Below are positions 6,965 to 15,743 of a stretch of DNA of 64,000 nucleotides, in pieces (within the stretch, counting starts at the first letter, position 1; each line of letters starts with the position of its first letter). Where the stretch lies: positions 37,088 through 101,087 of the forward strand of contig JAFEAF010000006.1 in assembly GCA_018266555.1 (NCBI GenBank). Reading direction: 5' to 3'. The notes beneath the pieces were generated by a model. It was given only the letters and a program-made list of their open reading frames with translations, ran no database searches and was not told where the DNA came from. This DNA comes from Bacteroidota bacterium (GTDB taxonomy: Bacteria; Bacteroidota; Bacteroidia; Chitinophagales; Chitinophagaceae). The position numbers and the translations under genes are program-made.

Positions 6965-9862
6965 TCACCTGGGAATAATGCTCACGGGCAATACGAATTC
7001 AAAAACAGTCCCTTTAGAACGGGTGGCAAAATCATTATCCAATAACCGGCTTACCCGGAAACCAAATGTTAGCGGATATTGATTCCACCATTTGGTGTCC
7101 ACAAAAACTTCTGTGCCGGCACTTCGCTGATTTCTTGTTCTTGTTTTATCATTTGAATACACTTTGCTGAAATCATAAAATATGTTTCCCCTCACTCTAG
7201 CCAGATATAAAATATTCCCAAATCCCCAATCGGGGTACAGAATGGGAAAATGATAATTGACAGATGCCCGCCACATTCTTGAAAAATAAAATTCGTTGTA
7301 GCCTCTTGAATATGAAAATAAATTTGAAAAGACAATTTGGGACAATGTATCCCTTTGCTGATAGGCCCCGTTTAATACCAGGCTATGCGTAGAAAATAAG
7401 CCGGGCAGATATAAAGAAGCCCCTGCAAGGAATTGACACCCGTTATATTTTGTAATCACATGCCGGTCATTCACTGAAACAGCATAAGCAAACCGTGGAT
7501 AAATATGTTGTATAGCTTTTTCTAATTGCTGACTCCATGAAAAATAATGATTCAGGTAGCTGAAGCTCACTGTTCCCAATGAATCTTTATAAAACCCCTT
7601 ATTAAATTCGTTGCGCAATATAAAATCAGTTCCCAAATTGAAGTTGTTGAAAAATTGCCCTTTTGCCCAGCTTAGCGGTATGCTCAACCCCATCCGTGAA
7701 TCTAGTTGCTTCCATTGATGAATACGATTTCCAATCATGGATTGATCATCAAATGTATATTGTGTACCTATATTTAAATAAGGAAACCATGCGCCATAAA
7801 CAGCATTCAAACCAACCGCATTGGTTTTATCATTTTTATTATAGAGATAATAAACTTTTGTTTGTAAAGTGTTCAGTACATTTTGCCCGTAAATTGAAAA
7901 TGTAAATTCGGGATCTTCGTAATAAGGGCGCCAGCTATGAAAATTCAGCAAGCCTGTTCCCTTGCTATATTTCATTACGGAAAAACCTCTTGATGAAACA
8001 CTGTCTTGTAAAATATCATGAAACTCATCAGTATGGCTAACCAGGAAGGGTGGTTTCATGGTTTCAATTGCGGATGTATCCATTTGCTTCCATGAAACAT
8101 TTTTTTCTTCAACCTGTTTCAATTGATAACCATCAGCAGTAAATGAAGACCATGTAAGTTTCCCATTGCCGGCACTTACAAAATAATTCCCAAATGGCCC
8201 ATTACTGATCCTGAATATTTTTTTATCACTCAATCGCAATGCAAACAAATCATCATTTCCAAAATAGGAAGCAGTGAAAAATATCGTATCACCCTGAACA
8301 AAGGGGTAGCCGAGTACATTATAAGAGGGCGGAGTAAGACGTATCGTTCTTCCGGTTTGAATATTGACTGTTGCCAGCGACATTTTTCCATTGATCAACC
8401 GGGCAGCAGTTACCAGTGTATTTTCATTTATAAATTTCGGGTCTGTAAATAAGCTGACTTTGGATGACTGGATTCTCTTCAGCACTTTACCTGTTACAGC
8501 ATCCAGGATATGCAGCTCATTTTCTCCATCTGCCCCGGACCACACGGCTGCAATACCGGAGCCATCCGGAGAAATATCCGGCGTAAAATATTTTGTTTTA
8601 TGAGTGATCGTCTGTTGCTTTCCCGATTTCACATCCAGTAATTTAATCACTCCATAATCCCGCCATCCCCAGCGGGGATCTGATTCATAAGCTGCATACA
8701 CAATTTTTCCATTTCGATAGCTGAACTGTTGATCAGTTGAAATATCTTTTACTTTCAAAACATGTACTCCAATTTTATCCTTTATAAAAAAAGCGGGGCG
8801 ATGCCGATAGTCCGATTTCAGGTACAACAATGAATCCGCACCAATGCTGTAGGGAAAATAATAATTCGTAACATATTTTTCATTCACCGGAAAAATTGTT
8901 TCCGGGCCTGCTTCTGTGCTGCTATTGATCGTCCCTTGCGACGCCTGCCCGTCCGGTAGGCGGGCTCCGTTCAACTGCATATCGCTATTGGACCTGCCGG
9001 AATTCGACTGGTAATAATGAAATGCCTGCTCATAAAATGTTTTGTAATCAACTCCTGAATATTTTTTTATGGCATGTTGAAACGGATAAAACAAACCTTT
9101 GAATGCGCTGGCTTCATGAGTAACTTTTGTCCAAAAGTCCGTTCCGTATTTTTCCCTGCCATAATTCACCAATAAGTAACCCAGATAATAATGATTGGGT
9201 ACATAATCTTTGTAAGATCCATTGCGTAATTTCATCCAGGAACCTGCCTTGCCGGCCGTCAGGTATTTTTTATTCGCCTCCCATAGAGAAGGAAAGGCAT
9301 TCATAAAAAGCGGCAACCTTCCCCTGCCCTGGTTGGTAAGAATTGTTTCATTATAAACGGCATCGCCTTCAAAAAACCAATTAGGAACAGAAGCATTGAT
9401 CGCCAAATCCAATCCATCCTGTCCGAACAGAATATTCATAAATTCACTCAGCCCATTCCTGAAATTATTGTATTGCATCACATGGCGGTATTCATGCACA
9501 GCCAGTTGATCATCCCAGGGTAAACTCCCCTGGTCAAAATTATTCATATCGGGCGTCATGAAAAATTCACTGCGGAAAGGGCTTAATGCAACAAACCCGT
9601 TTGCGATTGTCGTTTGATTTTGTAAAACGATATTGATACGGCGCAATTCATTTCCCAATGAAGCCGGTTTATGCAAAGCAAGATAATGCACAATGGAAGC
9701 CACTCTTTGTGCCTGGTTATCCAACCCTTCGGGAAAAATAATTATAGCTGTATCCGTTTTAATTTGCTTCCATTTCAATGACGGAGGGTTTCCACCGAAA
9801 ATCTGTGTGTATGAAAAGTGAATATGGAGCAAATAGAAAATTATCAATGCAATTTTCCGCAT
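6965..9862 (-). CDS. Large exported protein: gluzincin-like peptidase, beta-propeller and outer-membrane barrel
   Basis: A 965-residue protein with a signal peptide. Residues about 25-290 look like a zinc peptidase of the gluzincin type: H123-E-Y-R-H127 fits HExxH, and Glu165 in WFFEGDAVYNE fits the third zinc ligand. Residues about 320-620 contain repeated TolB/WD-like blades (for example YFTPDISPDGSGIAAVWSG). The C-terminal third alternates short polar and aromatic stretches ending in a strand (VFEFVLPVSIIPR), as in an outer-membrane barrel. The combination suggests a surface- or periplasm-facing peptidase tethered in the outer membrane. A palindrome at 8943-8965 adds a foreign-looking LPDGQAS stretch near residue 300. 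Function and substrate are unknown. Confidence 0.65.
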   Translation of the reverse strand: MRKIALIIFYLLHIHFSYTQIFGGNPPSLKWKQIKTDTAIIIFPEGLDNQAQRVASIVHYLALHKPASLGNELRRINIVLQNQTTIANGFVALSPFRSEFFMTPDMNNFDQGSLPWDDQLAVHEYRHVMQYNNFRNGLSEFMNILFGQDGLDLAINASVPNWFFEGDAVYNETILTNQGRGRLPLFMNAFPSLWEANKKYLTAGKAGSWMKLRNGSYKDYVPNHYYLGYLLVNYGREKYGTDFWTKVTHEASAFKGLFYPFQHAIKKYSGVDYKTFYEQAFHYYQSNSGRSNSDMQLNGARLPDGQASQGTINSSTEAGPETIFPVNEKYVTNYYFPYSIGADSLLYLKSDYRHRPAFFIKDKIGVHVLKVKDISTDQQFSYRNGKIVYAAYESDPRWGWRDYGVIKLLDVKSGKQQTITHKTKYFTPDISPDGSGIAAVWSGADGENELHILDAVTGKVLKRIQSSKVSLFTDPKFINENTLVTAARLINGKMSLATVNIQTGRTIRLTPPSYNVLGYPFVQGDTIFFTASYFGNDDLFALRLSDKKIFRISNGPFGNYFVSAGNGKLTWSSFTADGYQLKQVEEKNVSWKQMDTSAIETMKPPFLVSHTDEFHDILQDSVSSRGFSVMKYSKGTGLLNFHSWRPYYEDPEFTFSIYGQNVLNTLQTKVYYLYNKNDKTNAVGLNAVYGAWFPYLNIGTQYTFDDQSMIGNRIHQWKQLDSRMGLSIPLSWAKGQFFNNFNLGTDFILRNEFNKGFYKDSLGTVSFSYLNHYFSWSQQLEKAIQHIYPRFAYAVSVNDRHVITKYNGCQFLAGASLYLPGLFSTHSLVLNGAYQQRDTLSQIVFSNLFSYSRGYNEFYFSRMWRASVNYHFPILYPDWGFGNILYLARVRGNIFYDFSKVYSNDKTRTRNQRSAGTEVFVDTKWWNQYPLTFGFRVSRLLDNDFATRSKGTVFEFVLPVSIIPR
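8943..8965. repeat. GC-rich palindrome inside the 965-residue protein gene
   Basis: GCCTGCC (8943-8949) pairs with GGCGGGC (8959-8965), with one G-T pair and a nine-base spacer. It is much richer in G+C than the surrounding gene and encodes a short hydrophilic loop without disturbing the frame. Similar palindromes are in valS and in the group I intron. Confidence 0.5.
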
Positions 9863-10105
9863 GGGTTAGAATTTAGTGAAAGATACGGAGGAAAAAGGAC
9901 TGATGCTTTAGAAACGAATCCCGGATATTATCACTTATTTGTAAACTTGCTTTTTACACTCAGGACAGAACATCATTGTATGAAAAAAAAGTGTACCAAT
10001 TCAAAATCGCTTTACAGACTTTTTTACAAGGTGGAAGTCAATAATCATAAATAGTAATTGCATCTCCGCTATTTCTTCAAAATTACCAGGTGCACATTTT
10101 CATCT

Positions 10106-10113
10106 TACCTTTG
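10106..10113 (+). promoter_or_regulatory. -7 box directly before the msrC start
   Basis: TACCTTTG matches TAnnTTTG exactly and ends four bases before the ATG at 10118. A transcript from it would be leaderless or nearly so. The same arrangement is seen at valS and purK. Confidence 0.5.
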
Positions 10114-10117
10114 CATC

Positions 10118-10591
10118 ATGTCAGAGGATCTCACTATCATTAAGGGAAATAAAACAGAACAATATGAGTCGCTGATTCCACAAATTAAAGGCTTGCTGGA
10201 TGGCGAACCGGATCTTATTGCAAATCTTGCAAATATTACCGGCGCACTAAAAGAACAATTCAACTGGTTTTGGATTGGATTTTATCTCGTAAAGGAAAAT
10301 GAATTGGTGCTTGGCCCTTTCCAGGGGCCGGTGGCCTGTACACGGATAAAAAAAGGCAGAGGTGTTTGCGGCAGTAGTTGGGAGCGGGCTGAAACGCTGA
10401 TAGTTCCCGATGTAGAAAAATTCCCGGGCCATATCGCCTGCAGCAGTTTATCCAAATCAGAAATTGTAGTGCCGATACTCAGGAATAATGTTGTGATTGG
10501 AGTACTGGATGCAGACAGCGCCGAATTGAATCAGTTTGATAAAACAGATCAATACTTCCTCGAAGAGATATTACGCCTAATTAATTTCTAA
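10118..10591 (+). CDS. msrC: Free methionine-(R)-sulfoxide reductase (GAF domain)
   Basis: Reduces free Met-R-sulfoxide using a GAF-fold active site. With the start at 10118 the protein is 157 residues, the usual family length; an earlier in-frame start at 10058 would add 20 nonconserved residues and lies upstream of the apparent promoter. Three cysteines, Cys74, Cys84 and Cys108, have spacings of 10 and 24 residues, as in the E. coli enzyme. The acylphosphatase gene starts eight bases after its stop, so the two are cotranscribed. Likely role: cytosolic repair of oxidised methionine. Confidence 0.92.
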   Translation: MSEDLTIIKGNKTEQYESLIPQIKGLLDGEPDLIANLANITGALKEQFNWFWIGFYLVKENELVLGPFQGPVACTRIKKGRGVCGSSWERAETLIVPDVEKFPGHIACSSLSKSEIVVPILRNNVVIGVLDADSAELNQFDKTDQYFLEEILRLINF

Positions 10592-10598
10592 AAAAATT

Positions 10599-10874
10599 AT
10601 GCACCAAACAATTTCCATCCTTGTCAGCGGAAAAGTGCAGGGCGTTTTTTTCCGGCAAAGTACAAAAGAAACTGCGCTGCGATTGAATATTACCGGTGAA
10701 GTTAAAAACCTTGATAATGGTAAAGTGGAGATTCAGGCCACCGGTACCAAAAAAGACCTGGATGAATTTGTTTCCTGGTGCAGGCAAGGGCCACCAAAAG
10801 CAATTGTGAAAGAAGTACAGGTACATGTTATCCCATTAAAAGTTTTCAAAGATTTTATTATAATCCGGTTTTGA
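10599..10874 (+). CDS. acyP: Acylphosphatase
   Basis: Small enzyme hydrolysing carboxyl-phosphate bonds of acylphosphates. The 91-residue protein has the signature VSGKVQGVFFRQST with catalytic Arg19, and Asn37 (in GEVKNLDNG) as the second catalytic residue. Length and fold pattern are typical. It lies eight bases behind msrC and shares its promoter; it is convergent with the small membrane-protein gene that follows. Confidence 0.93.
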   Translation: MHQTISILVSGKVQGVFFRQSTKETALRLNITGEVKNLDNGKVEIQATGTKKDLDEFVSWCRQGPPKAIVKEVQVHVIPLKVFKDFIIIRF

Positions 10875-10883
10875 TTTACTGTT

Positions 10884-11255
10884 TCAATGTACCAGATGCA
10901 TGAATGCGCCAGCCAGGATGGCCCCGTGACTGATGATCAATAAAAGTTTGGACAAAATCCAAAATTTATGACCGTGTTTTTTGTGTTTTCTTACTCTTTC
11001 TTTATGAAAGCGGTGAATCTCGGCCAGTTCTTCTATTTTTTTTATAGTCAATTCTCCTGAATAGTTATGCTTCCTGTCACCAGATGCATTGTGGTTAATT
11101 TCCCCCGAATCAGGCTGATGTGCTGCCGGATTAGTCAGATGGGCCTCCACTTTTCTTTTAGATAAAAGGGAAGCCTTAATGGCCGGAGCTGCATTATAAC
11201 CAGCGCCTATAAATAATATAGTGAACATAGCTTTGAAGAAGAATTGACGTGCCAT
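10884..11255 (-). CDS. Small membrane protein of unknown function
   Basis: A 123-residue protein with a hydrophobic N-terminus (about residues 6-25, signal peptide or anchor), a polar His/Lys/Asn-rich middle and a clear C-terminal membrane segment (about 98-121). The middle has the very basic run of alternating His, Lys and Arg near 84-96. I do not recognise a family. It is convergent with acyP, nine bases away. Confidence that it is a gene rests on the well-formed hydrophobic ends, not on homology. Confidence 0.5.
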   Translation of the reverse strand: MARQFFFKAMFTILFIGAGYNAAPAIKASLLSKRKVEAHLTNPAAHQPDSGEINHNASGDRKHNYSGELTIKKIEELAEIHRFHKERVRKHKKHGHKFWILSKLLLIISHGAILAGAFMHLVH

Positions 11256-11619
11256 AAAAAATAATTTTATAACACAAATCTTGCTTCATGAATACCCCTG
11301 AATCAAGGTAGGAAATGCGGATAAAAAATATCAGGTGAATGCTCCTGCCAAACGATTCCAATACTGAGTGAGAATGCTTACACTTTTCAACTCCGTAGGA
11401 GTACTTTCTGAAAAGAGTATCTACTCAAACGGAAACCACTTGAATGCAGGATTCAAAACCGGGCTGCGTAGAACTACGCAAACTGTGGGAGTATCTACGC
11501 AATCTGGACTTCAACCGCTTGAAAGTTCAAACCAGCTACATACTTTAGTTAAAGATTTATCCCGTCCCTTGAAATCCTGAGATTGAAATTTTTTTGATCA
11601 TACACTGAAACTAAAAAAT
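11256..11619. other. 364-nt region upstream of the two-component operon, with short direct repeats
   Basis: Intergenic stretch between divergent genes. It holds three copies of a ten-base motif: CTACTCAAAC at 11421, CTACGCAAAC at 11474 and CTACGCAATC at 11495. Starts are 53 and 21 bp apart, the latter two helical turns. There is also an inverted repeat ACTCC-GTA-GGAGT at about 11390-11402. A 70-codon reading frame at 11368-11580 runs through it but looks accidental. The repeats could be operator sites for the NarL-type regulator at 14233; this is inference. Confidence 0.4.
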
Positions 11620-12285
11620 ATGAGAATGAAAAGAAAAGCTTTTTTTCAATCAATACAAAAACTACGCTTACCGTTTTTATTGAGCGTAATTTGTTCGTCA
11701 TACTTCTTTCTTTTTACAATCGCATGGAAAGAAGATCCGGGGGCCCCGAAAGCCATTAACCAGACCAAATCCCTTAACCATTCCTTTCTATCTGACAAGG
11801 CACCAATGAAAATTTGGTGCCTTCGCATGGACAAAGCAGTCGTAGAAGATTTTTTGTCTTCGGGCGGCTGGAATCATAAAATGATCTTAAGATTTTCAAT
11901 GACCGGGCTGTCTGCCGTCAATGGCAACCTGGATGTTTATGCCTACTGGACAAAAAACCAAAAACAAAAGGAATCAAGAAAAACAGTGGTTTTAAAAACA
12001 GATACGGCGTCTGTTAATTTAGATTCTCAAAAGGAATATGTGCTGGGAAACAATTACCTAAGAATGAAAATTCTGAAAAAATACATCAAGGAAATAAGGA
12101 AAGTCAAAGACTTTGAGTATTTGAGGTTTACTCCTATAGAAAATTCCGGTCAGATTGCCTTTTCTGTGCAGGCAATTGGAAGTGACGGAAAAGTTATTTC
12201 TTTGCCTAAGAGTAATAATATTACTAATGGAGAATGTATTACTAACCCTTCGCCTCCAGCCAAGCCGGATGGGCTGATGCAATAA
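11620..12285 (+). CDS. Exported protein with C-terminal NPSPPAKP tail
   Basis: A 221-residue protein of unknown function. It has a basic N-terminus and one hydrophobic segment (about residues 17-36) acting as a signal peptide or anchor. The rest looks globular and beta-rich. It ends in NPSPPAKPDGLMQ; the next gene's product also ends in NPSPPAKP, so the two are related at least at the tail. It is first of five genes running through a 7-TM protein, histidine kinase and response regulator with gaps of 48 and 6 nt and then overlaps. A role as ligand, sensor partner or output of that system is plausible but unproven. An alternative ATG lies two codons in. Confidence 0.6.
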   Translation: MRMKRKAFFQSIQKLRLPFLLSVICSSYFFLFTIAWKEDPGAPKAINQTKSLNHSFLSDKAPMKIWCLRMDKAVVEDFLSSGGWNHKMILRFSMTGLSAVNGNLDVYAYWTKNQKQKESRKTVVLKTDTASVNLDSQKEYVLGNNYLRMKILKKYIKEIRKVKDFEYLRFTPIENSGQIAFSVQAIGSDGKVISLPKSNNITNGECITNPSPPAKPDGLMQ

Positions 12286-12333
12286 GTATAAGACCATGTA
12301 ACAAAAGTTTTAATAACCTTTAAAATATGTGTT

Positions 12334-12762
12334 ATGGCAACTGCATCGTACATCAAATTCCCCGCTCAGACTTTAAACTGGCGCCGGATAAAAAATTCCG
12401 GAAAATTGTGGAAATTATTCTTCCAGTTTGAGGTAAAAGCTTTAAGAAGCGGTACTAAAACTTTTCAATTGGTAGCATACCCCGCTTACAAAACGAGGGG
12501 TAGCTACAGCTTTGGGAAAAAGATTCCATTGGAAATAAAAAGGCCGGTGAAAATGTATGAATTAAAATTGCCATTGACTCTCGGCAATCTTGAAATGGCT
12601 CTTACCGAGATGAAAAAAAAACTGAGTGTCAGTCAAAATACCCAGCTTGTATTTATCCCGAAATTATACAAAACCAATCCTCATGCAGAGTACCTGGTTT
12701 CCGACGGAACAAACAGCATAGTCGCCAATCCTTCTCCACCTGCGAAACCAGGTTTTAACTGA
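12334..12762 (+). CDS. Protein of unknown function with C-terminal NPSPPAKP tail
   Basis: A 142-residue protein, basic and beta-rich, without an obvious signal peptide. Its last residues (ANPSPPAKPGFN) repeat the tail of the preceding gene's product. Both proteins have a similar ending order: a hydrophilic strand region, a short Asn/Gly stretch, then the proline-rich tail. Either the pair are diverged paralogues, this one shortened at the N-terminus, or they share a tail module. It is six bases upstream of the 7-TM gene. No family recognised. Confidence 0.6.
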   Translation: MATASYIKFPAQTLNWRRIKNSGKLWKLFFQFEVKALRSGTKTFQLVAYPAYKTRGSYSFGKKIPLEIKRPVKMYELKLPLTLGNLEMALTEMKKKLSVSQNTQLVFIPKLYKTNPHAEYLVSDGTNSIVANPSPPAKPGFN

Positions 12763-12768
12763 TTAACT

Positions 12769-13446
12769 ATGGAAGCTGTTTTCCGTTTTTTGCTAAACTG
12801 GTCAGAGATATGGGCATTGCTAATACCTCTGGCCTTTTCGTTATTTAAAAAAAAACAGCCTGCCTATTTAAAGCCAGTACGCATTTATATATGGCTGGCA
12901 TTATTATTTGGAATCATTGCTGACCTGATATGGAGATACAAAGTAAAATGGGGATTTCAGGAAGGAGATTTTTTGTGGAGCAATAATTTTATTTATAATA
13001 CACATTCAATAATCCGGTTATTGCTTTTTTCATGGTTTTTTATATTGCTTCATCAACGATTCATGCATCGGGTGAAACGAATCCTTCCTATTGCATTCCT
13101 GATTTTTGTTATTATCAATTTTACTTTCTATGAAAAATTTTTCGATGTTATCTTCAGCAGCCGGCTGCTGGCCACAGAAGCAGCACTCCTGCTGTTTTAT
13201 TGCCTGCAATATTATATTTTCCTGATGCTGGAAGATCGAACAACCAGGTTAACCCACCAACCGGGTTTTTGGGTGGTCACCGGCTTGACAATCTATATGG
13301 CAGTTAATTTTTTTATTTTCCTGTTTTATTCCTACCTGACAAGTTTAAATGAACCGTTTGCCATAAGCATTTGGGATATCCATAATATTGCATACATTAT
13401 ACTCTGCTTATTCCTGGCGAGAGCCTTTTATAAAAGCTATGACTGA
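12769..13446 (+). CDS. Seven-transmembrane protein of a two-component operon
   Basis: A 225-residue integral membrane protein with about seven hydrophobic helices (near residues 12-25, 40-56, 80-97, 104-120, 130-150, 165-190 and 202-220) and short loops. No known domain recognised. The downstream histidine kinase has only one membrane segment and no sensor domain, and its start overlaps this gene's stop by eight bases. I infer that this protein supplies the sensing function in the membrane. Confidence 0.7.
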   Translation: MEAVFRFLLNWSEIWALLIPLAFSLFKKKQPAYLKPVRIYIWLALLFGIIADLIWRYKVKWGFQEGDFLWSNNFIYNTHSIIRLLLFSWFFILLHQRFMHRVKRILPIAFLIFVIINFTFYEKFFDVIFSSRLLATEAALLLFYCLQYYIFLMLEDRTTRLTHQPGFWVVTGLTIYMAVNFFIFLFYSYLTSLNEPFAISIWDIHNIAYIILCLFLARAFYKSYD

Positions 13447-14245
13447 TAATCTGAAATATTTAGTAATCATTGGCATTGCAGTCATGCTGCTGATGGTAGT
13501 CAGTATTCTGCTGGCTGTAATTTTCAATCAGCGGAAAAAAAATCAACACCGCATAGCGTTGGAAAAACTAAGAGAGCAACAGCAAAACCAGTTGATAGAA
13601 GCCGCAATAAAAAGCGAAGAAAGCGAACGGCACCGTATTGCAGAAACGCTGCATGATGAAGTAGGAGCTATACTTTCCTCAGCACGACTGCATTTTTCCA
13701 ATATGAATCCGGTACATCTTGATGAAAAGGACAGGCAATTGATGGATAAATCCAAAGAATTGCTGGACGATGCCATTCAAAAAGTCAGGAGTATTTCCCA
13801 TAACCTTCATTCCAGCTTATTGAAAGAATTTGGACTGAATGAAGCTATTCGTCATTTTTTGAAAAAAACAGTGCAAGGAACTTTAATAGAAGTAACAACC
13901 GATCTGGACAATAATTATTTGATTCAGAACCCGCAAATGGATATTAATATTTACCGGATCATTCAGGAACTCGTAAATAATTGTATGAAACATGCGCAGG
14001 CAAAATTCATATTCCTTTCTTCAAAACTAAAAGGTGGATGGATGACTTTGCAACTGAAGTACAATGGAGCAGGCCTTAGCCAGGAAGAATTTGAAGAACT
14101 CCGTTACAAACAAGAAGGGCTTGGTTTGAAAAATATTCAGAATCGTATTAACTTACTGAAAGGAAATATTGCCTTTGAAAAAAACAACCCGGATAACCTC
14201 ATCATACTGAATATACCCATAATTGAAGAAACATGGCCAAAATAA
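13439..14245 (+). CDS. Sensor histidine kinase, NarL/DesK type (HisKA_3)
   Basis: A 268-residue kinase. One transmembrane segment (residues 8-29) is followed by a coiled-coil linker, then the dimerisation domain with phosphoacceptor His72 in ERHRIAETLHDEVG. The ATPase domain has the N box ELVNNCMKHA (Asn181, His185) and the glycine-rich GLGLKNIQNR block. The G1 box reads YNGAG where DxGxG is expected, so the adenine-binding Asp is a Tyr, a single-base change. The ATG at 13439 overlaps the preceding stop; a TTG 51 nt earlier is less likely. It overlaps the regulator gene by 13 nt, which implies translational coupling. Confidence 0.88.
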   Translation: MTDNLKYLVIIGIAVMLLMVVSILLAVIFNQRKKNQHRIALEKLREQQQNQLIEAAIKSEESERHRIAETLHDEVGAILSSARLHFSNMNPVHLDEKDRQLMDKSKELLDDAIQKVRSISHNLHSSLLKEFGLNEAIRHFLKKTVQGTLIEVTTDLDNNYLIQNPQMDINIYRIIQELVNNCMKHAQAKFIFLSSKLKGGWMTLQLKYNGAGLSQEEFEELRYKQEGLGLKNIQNRINLLKGNIAFEKNNPDNLIILNIPIIEETWPK

Positions 14246-14883
14246 AAATTGCGATAGCTGATGATTACAAAATTTACAGGGAAGGGCTTAAAGTAAGCTT
14301 TGCCCAGGATGATAAACTGGATATGCTTTTTGAAGCGGACAATGGAGAAGACCTGTTGAAAAATATTGAAACCAATAAACCAGATGTTGTGATTATGGAT
14401 CTTAAAATGCCGGTCATGGACGGCATGGAGGCCACTCAATTGCTTCGAAAAAAATATCCTGACATCAAAGTGGTGGTGGTTTCTATGTATGACGATGATA
14501 AATTTATCATTCACCTGATGGAAATAGGTGCAAACGGGTATTTATTTAAAAATGCAGAGCCGGATGAAATAAGAAAAGCCATACATGCCGTATATGAAAA
14601 TGGCTATTACTTCAATGATATTGTTAACAAAGCATTATTAAAAAAATTAGTGCTGAAAGGAAATATCAAACCCTCCTTTAATCAAAATGTGGAACTTACA
14701 GAAAGGGAAATGCAGGTTTTAAAACTCATCTGTGAGGAAAAAACTGCGACAGAAATTGGTAAAGAAATTTTTCTCAGCCCACGCAGTGTGGAAGGTATCC
14801 GTCAGCGGTTAATCGAAAAAGTAGGCGTAAGAAACACTGCCGGCCTGGTCATGTTCGCCGCCAAAAACAGAATAGTTGATTAA
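14233..14883 (+). CDS. NarL/FixJ-family response regulator
   Basis: A 216-residue DNA-binding regulator, partner of the overlapping kinase gene. The receiver domain has Asp10/Asp11, phosphoacceptor Asp56 (VVIMDLKMP), Ser84 and Lys106. A LuxR-type helix-turn-helix follows at about residues 153-211 (LTEREMQVLKLI, then TATEIGKEIFLSPRSVEGIR). Length is typical. Its targets are unknown; the repeats at 11421-11504 upstream of this operon are candidates for autoregulation. Confidence 0.92.
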   Translation: MAKIKIAIADDYKIYREGLKVSFAQDDKLDMLFEADNGEDLLKNIETNKPDVVIMDLKMPVMDGMEATQLLRKKYPDIKVVVVSMYDDDKFIIHLMEIGANGYLFKNAEPDEIRKAIHAVYENGYYFNDIVNKALLKKLVLKGNIKPSFNQNVELTEREMQVLKLICEEKTATEIGKEIFLSPRSVEGIRQRLIEKVGVRNTAGLVMFAAKNRIVD

Positions 14884-14981
14884 TCATTCTTACTTCAGTT
14901 TATAAATATTTATCATCGGTATTTTACAACTCATTTCTGGCATTTTTTATTCCATCTTCTTTACCTTTATAAAAAAAGATA

Positions 14982-15743
14982 ATGAAAAGAAATGTGATTC
15001 TTCTGTTTGCTTTAACAGCAGTTATTAATTCTTTCGCCCAGGGTGATCCAAAAGCTACAGAAGTCTGGAGCCCGGTGCCCACTATAGTGACGCCCGGAAA
15101 AATATGTGGCGAGGCTCCTTCTGACGCTCTCATTTTATTTGACGGAAAAAACCTGGATCAATGGGAGTCTGTTAATGATACAACCCAGGCTGCAGGATGG
15201 AAAGTTACCAAAGGAATCCTGACCGTTGATAAAACAAAAGGGAATATTCAAACGAAGAAAAAATTTATGGATTACCAGTTGCATCTTGAATACCGGATAC
15301 CAAAAGATATTACCGGCTCAGGGCAAGAAAGAGGAAATAGTGGTGTGTTTCTTGCCTCCACAGGGCCCGGCGACGCCGGCTATGAGATCCAGGTTTTGGA
15401 TAACTATAAAAATGAAACTTATGTGAACGGGCAAGCTGCCAGTGTTTATAAACAATATCCTCCTCTGGTAAATGCATGTAAAAAACCGGGGAAGTGGCAG
15501 GCTTATGATATCGTATGGACAGCTCCAAGATTTAATGAAGATGGAAGTTTAAAAAGCCCTGCCCATGTTACTGTGTTTCATAATGGCGTGTTGGTGCAGA
15601 ACAATGTTGAATTAAAAGGGCCGACCTTATATATCGGGAAACCAAGTTATAAAGCTCATGGTGCTTCTCCAATAAAATTACAAGCCCATGGTGATAAAAG
15701 CGAGCCTCTCAGTTTTAGAAATATCTGGGTGAGGGAGCTTTAA
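14982..15743 (+). CDS. DUF1080 (3-keto-disaccharide hydrolase) family exported protein
   Basis: A 253-residue secreted protein: signal peptide 1-19 (INSFAQ), then one concanavalin-like domain of the DUF1080 family, members of which hydrolyse 3-keto-glycosides. Family blocks visible: ALILFDGKNLDQWES near 48-62, RGNSGVFLAS, YEIQVLDNY, and the end block PLSFRNIWVREL. Stands alone. A near-consensus -7 box, TACCTTTA at 14962-14969, lies 12 nt before the start. Substrate unknown; periplasmic action on an oxidised sugar is inferred from the family. Confidence 0.85.
   Translation: MKRNVILLFALTAVINSFAQGDPKATEVWSPVPTIVTPGKICGEAPSDALILFDGKNLDQWESVNDTTQAAGWKVTKGILTVDKTKGNIQTKKKFMDYQLHLEYRIPKDITGSGQERGNSGVFLASTGPGDAGYEIQVLDNYKNETYVNGQAASVYKQYPPLVNACKKPGKWQAYDIVWTAPRFNEDGSLKSPAHVTVFHNGVLVQNNVELKGPTLYIGKPSYKAHGASPIKLQAHGDKSEPLSFRNIWVREL

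Noticed and set aside
11368-11580. A 70-codon reading frame upstream of the sensory operon
   Set aside because: No signal peptide or family feature; it runs through a region of short regulatory-like repeats and is best explained as chance.
15361-15380. A GC palindrome in the DUF1080 gene
   Set aside because: It falls in a Gly-rich segment just before the conserved YEIQVLD motif and may simply reflect coding of Gly/Asp/Ala; not counted with the dispersed palindromes.
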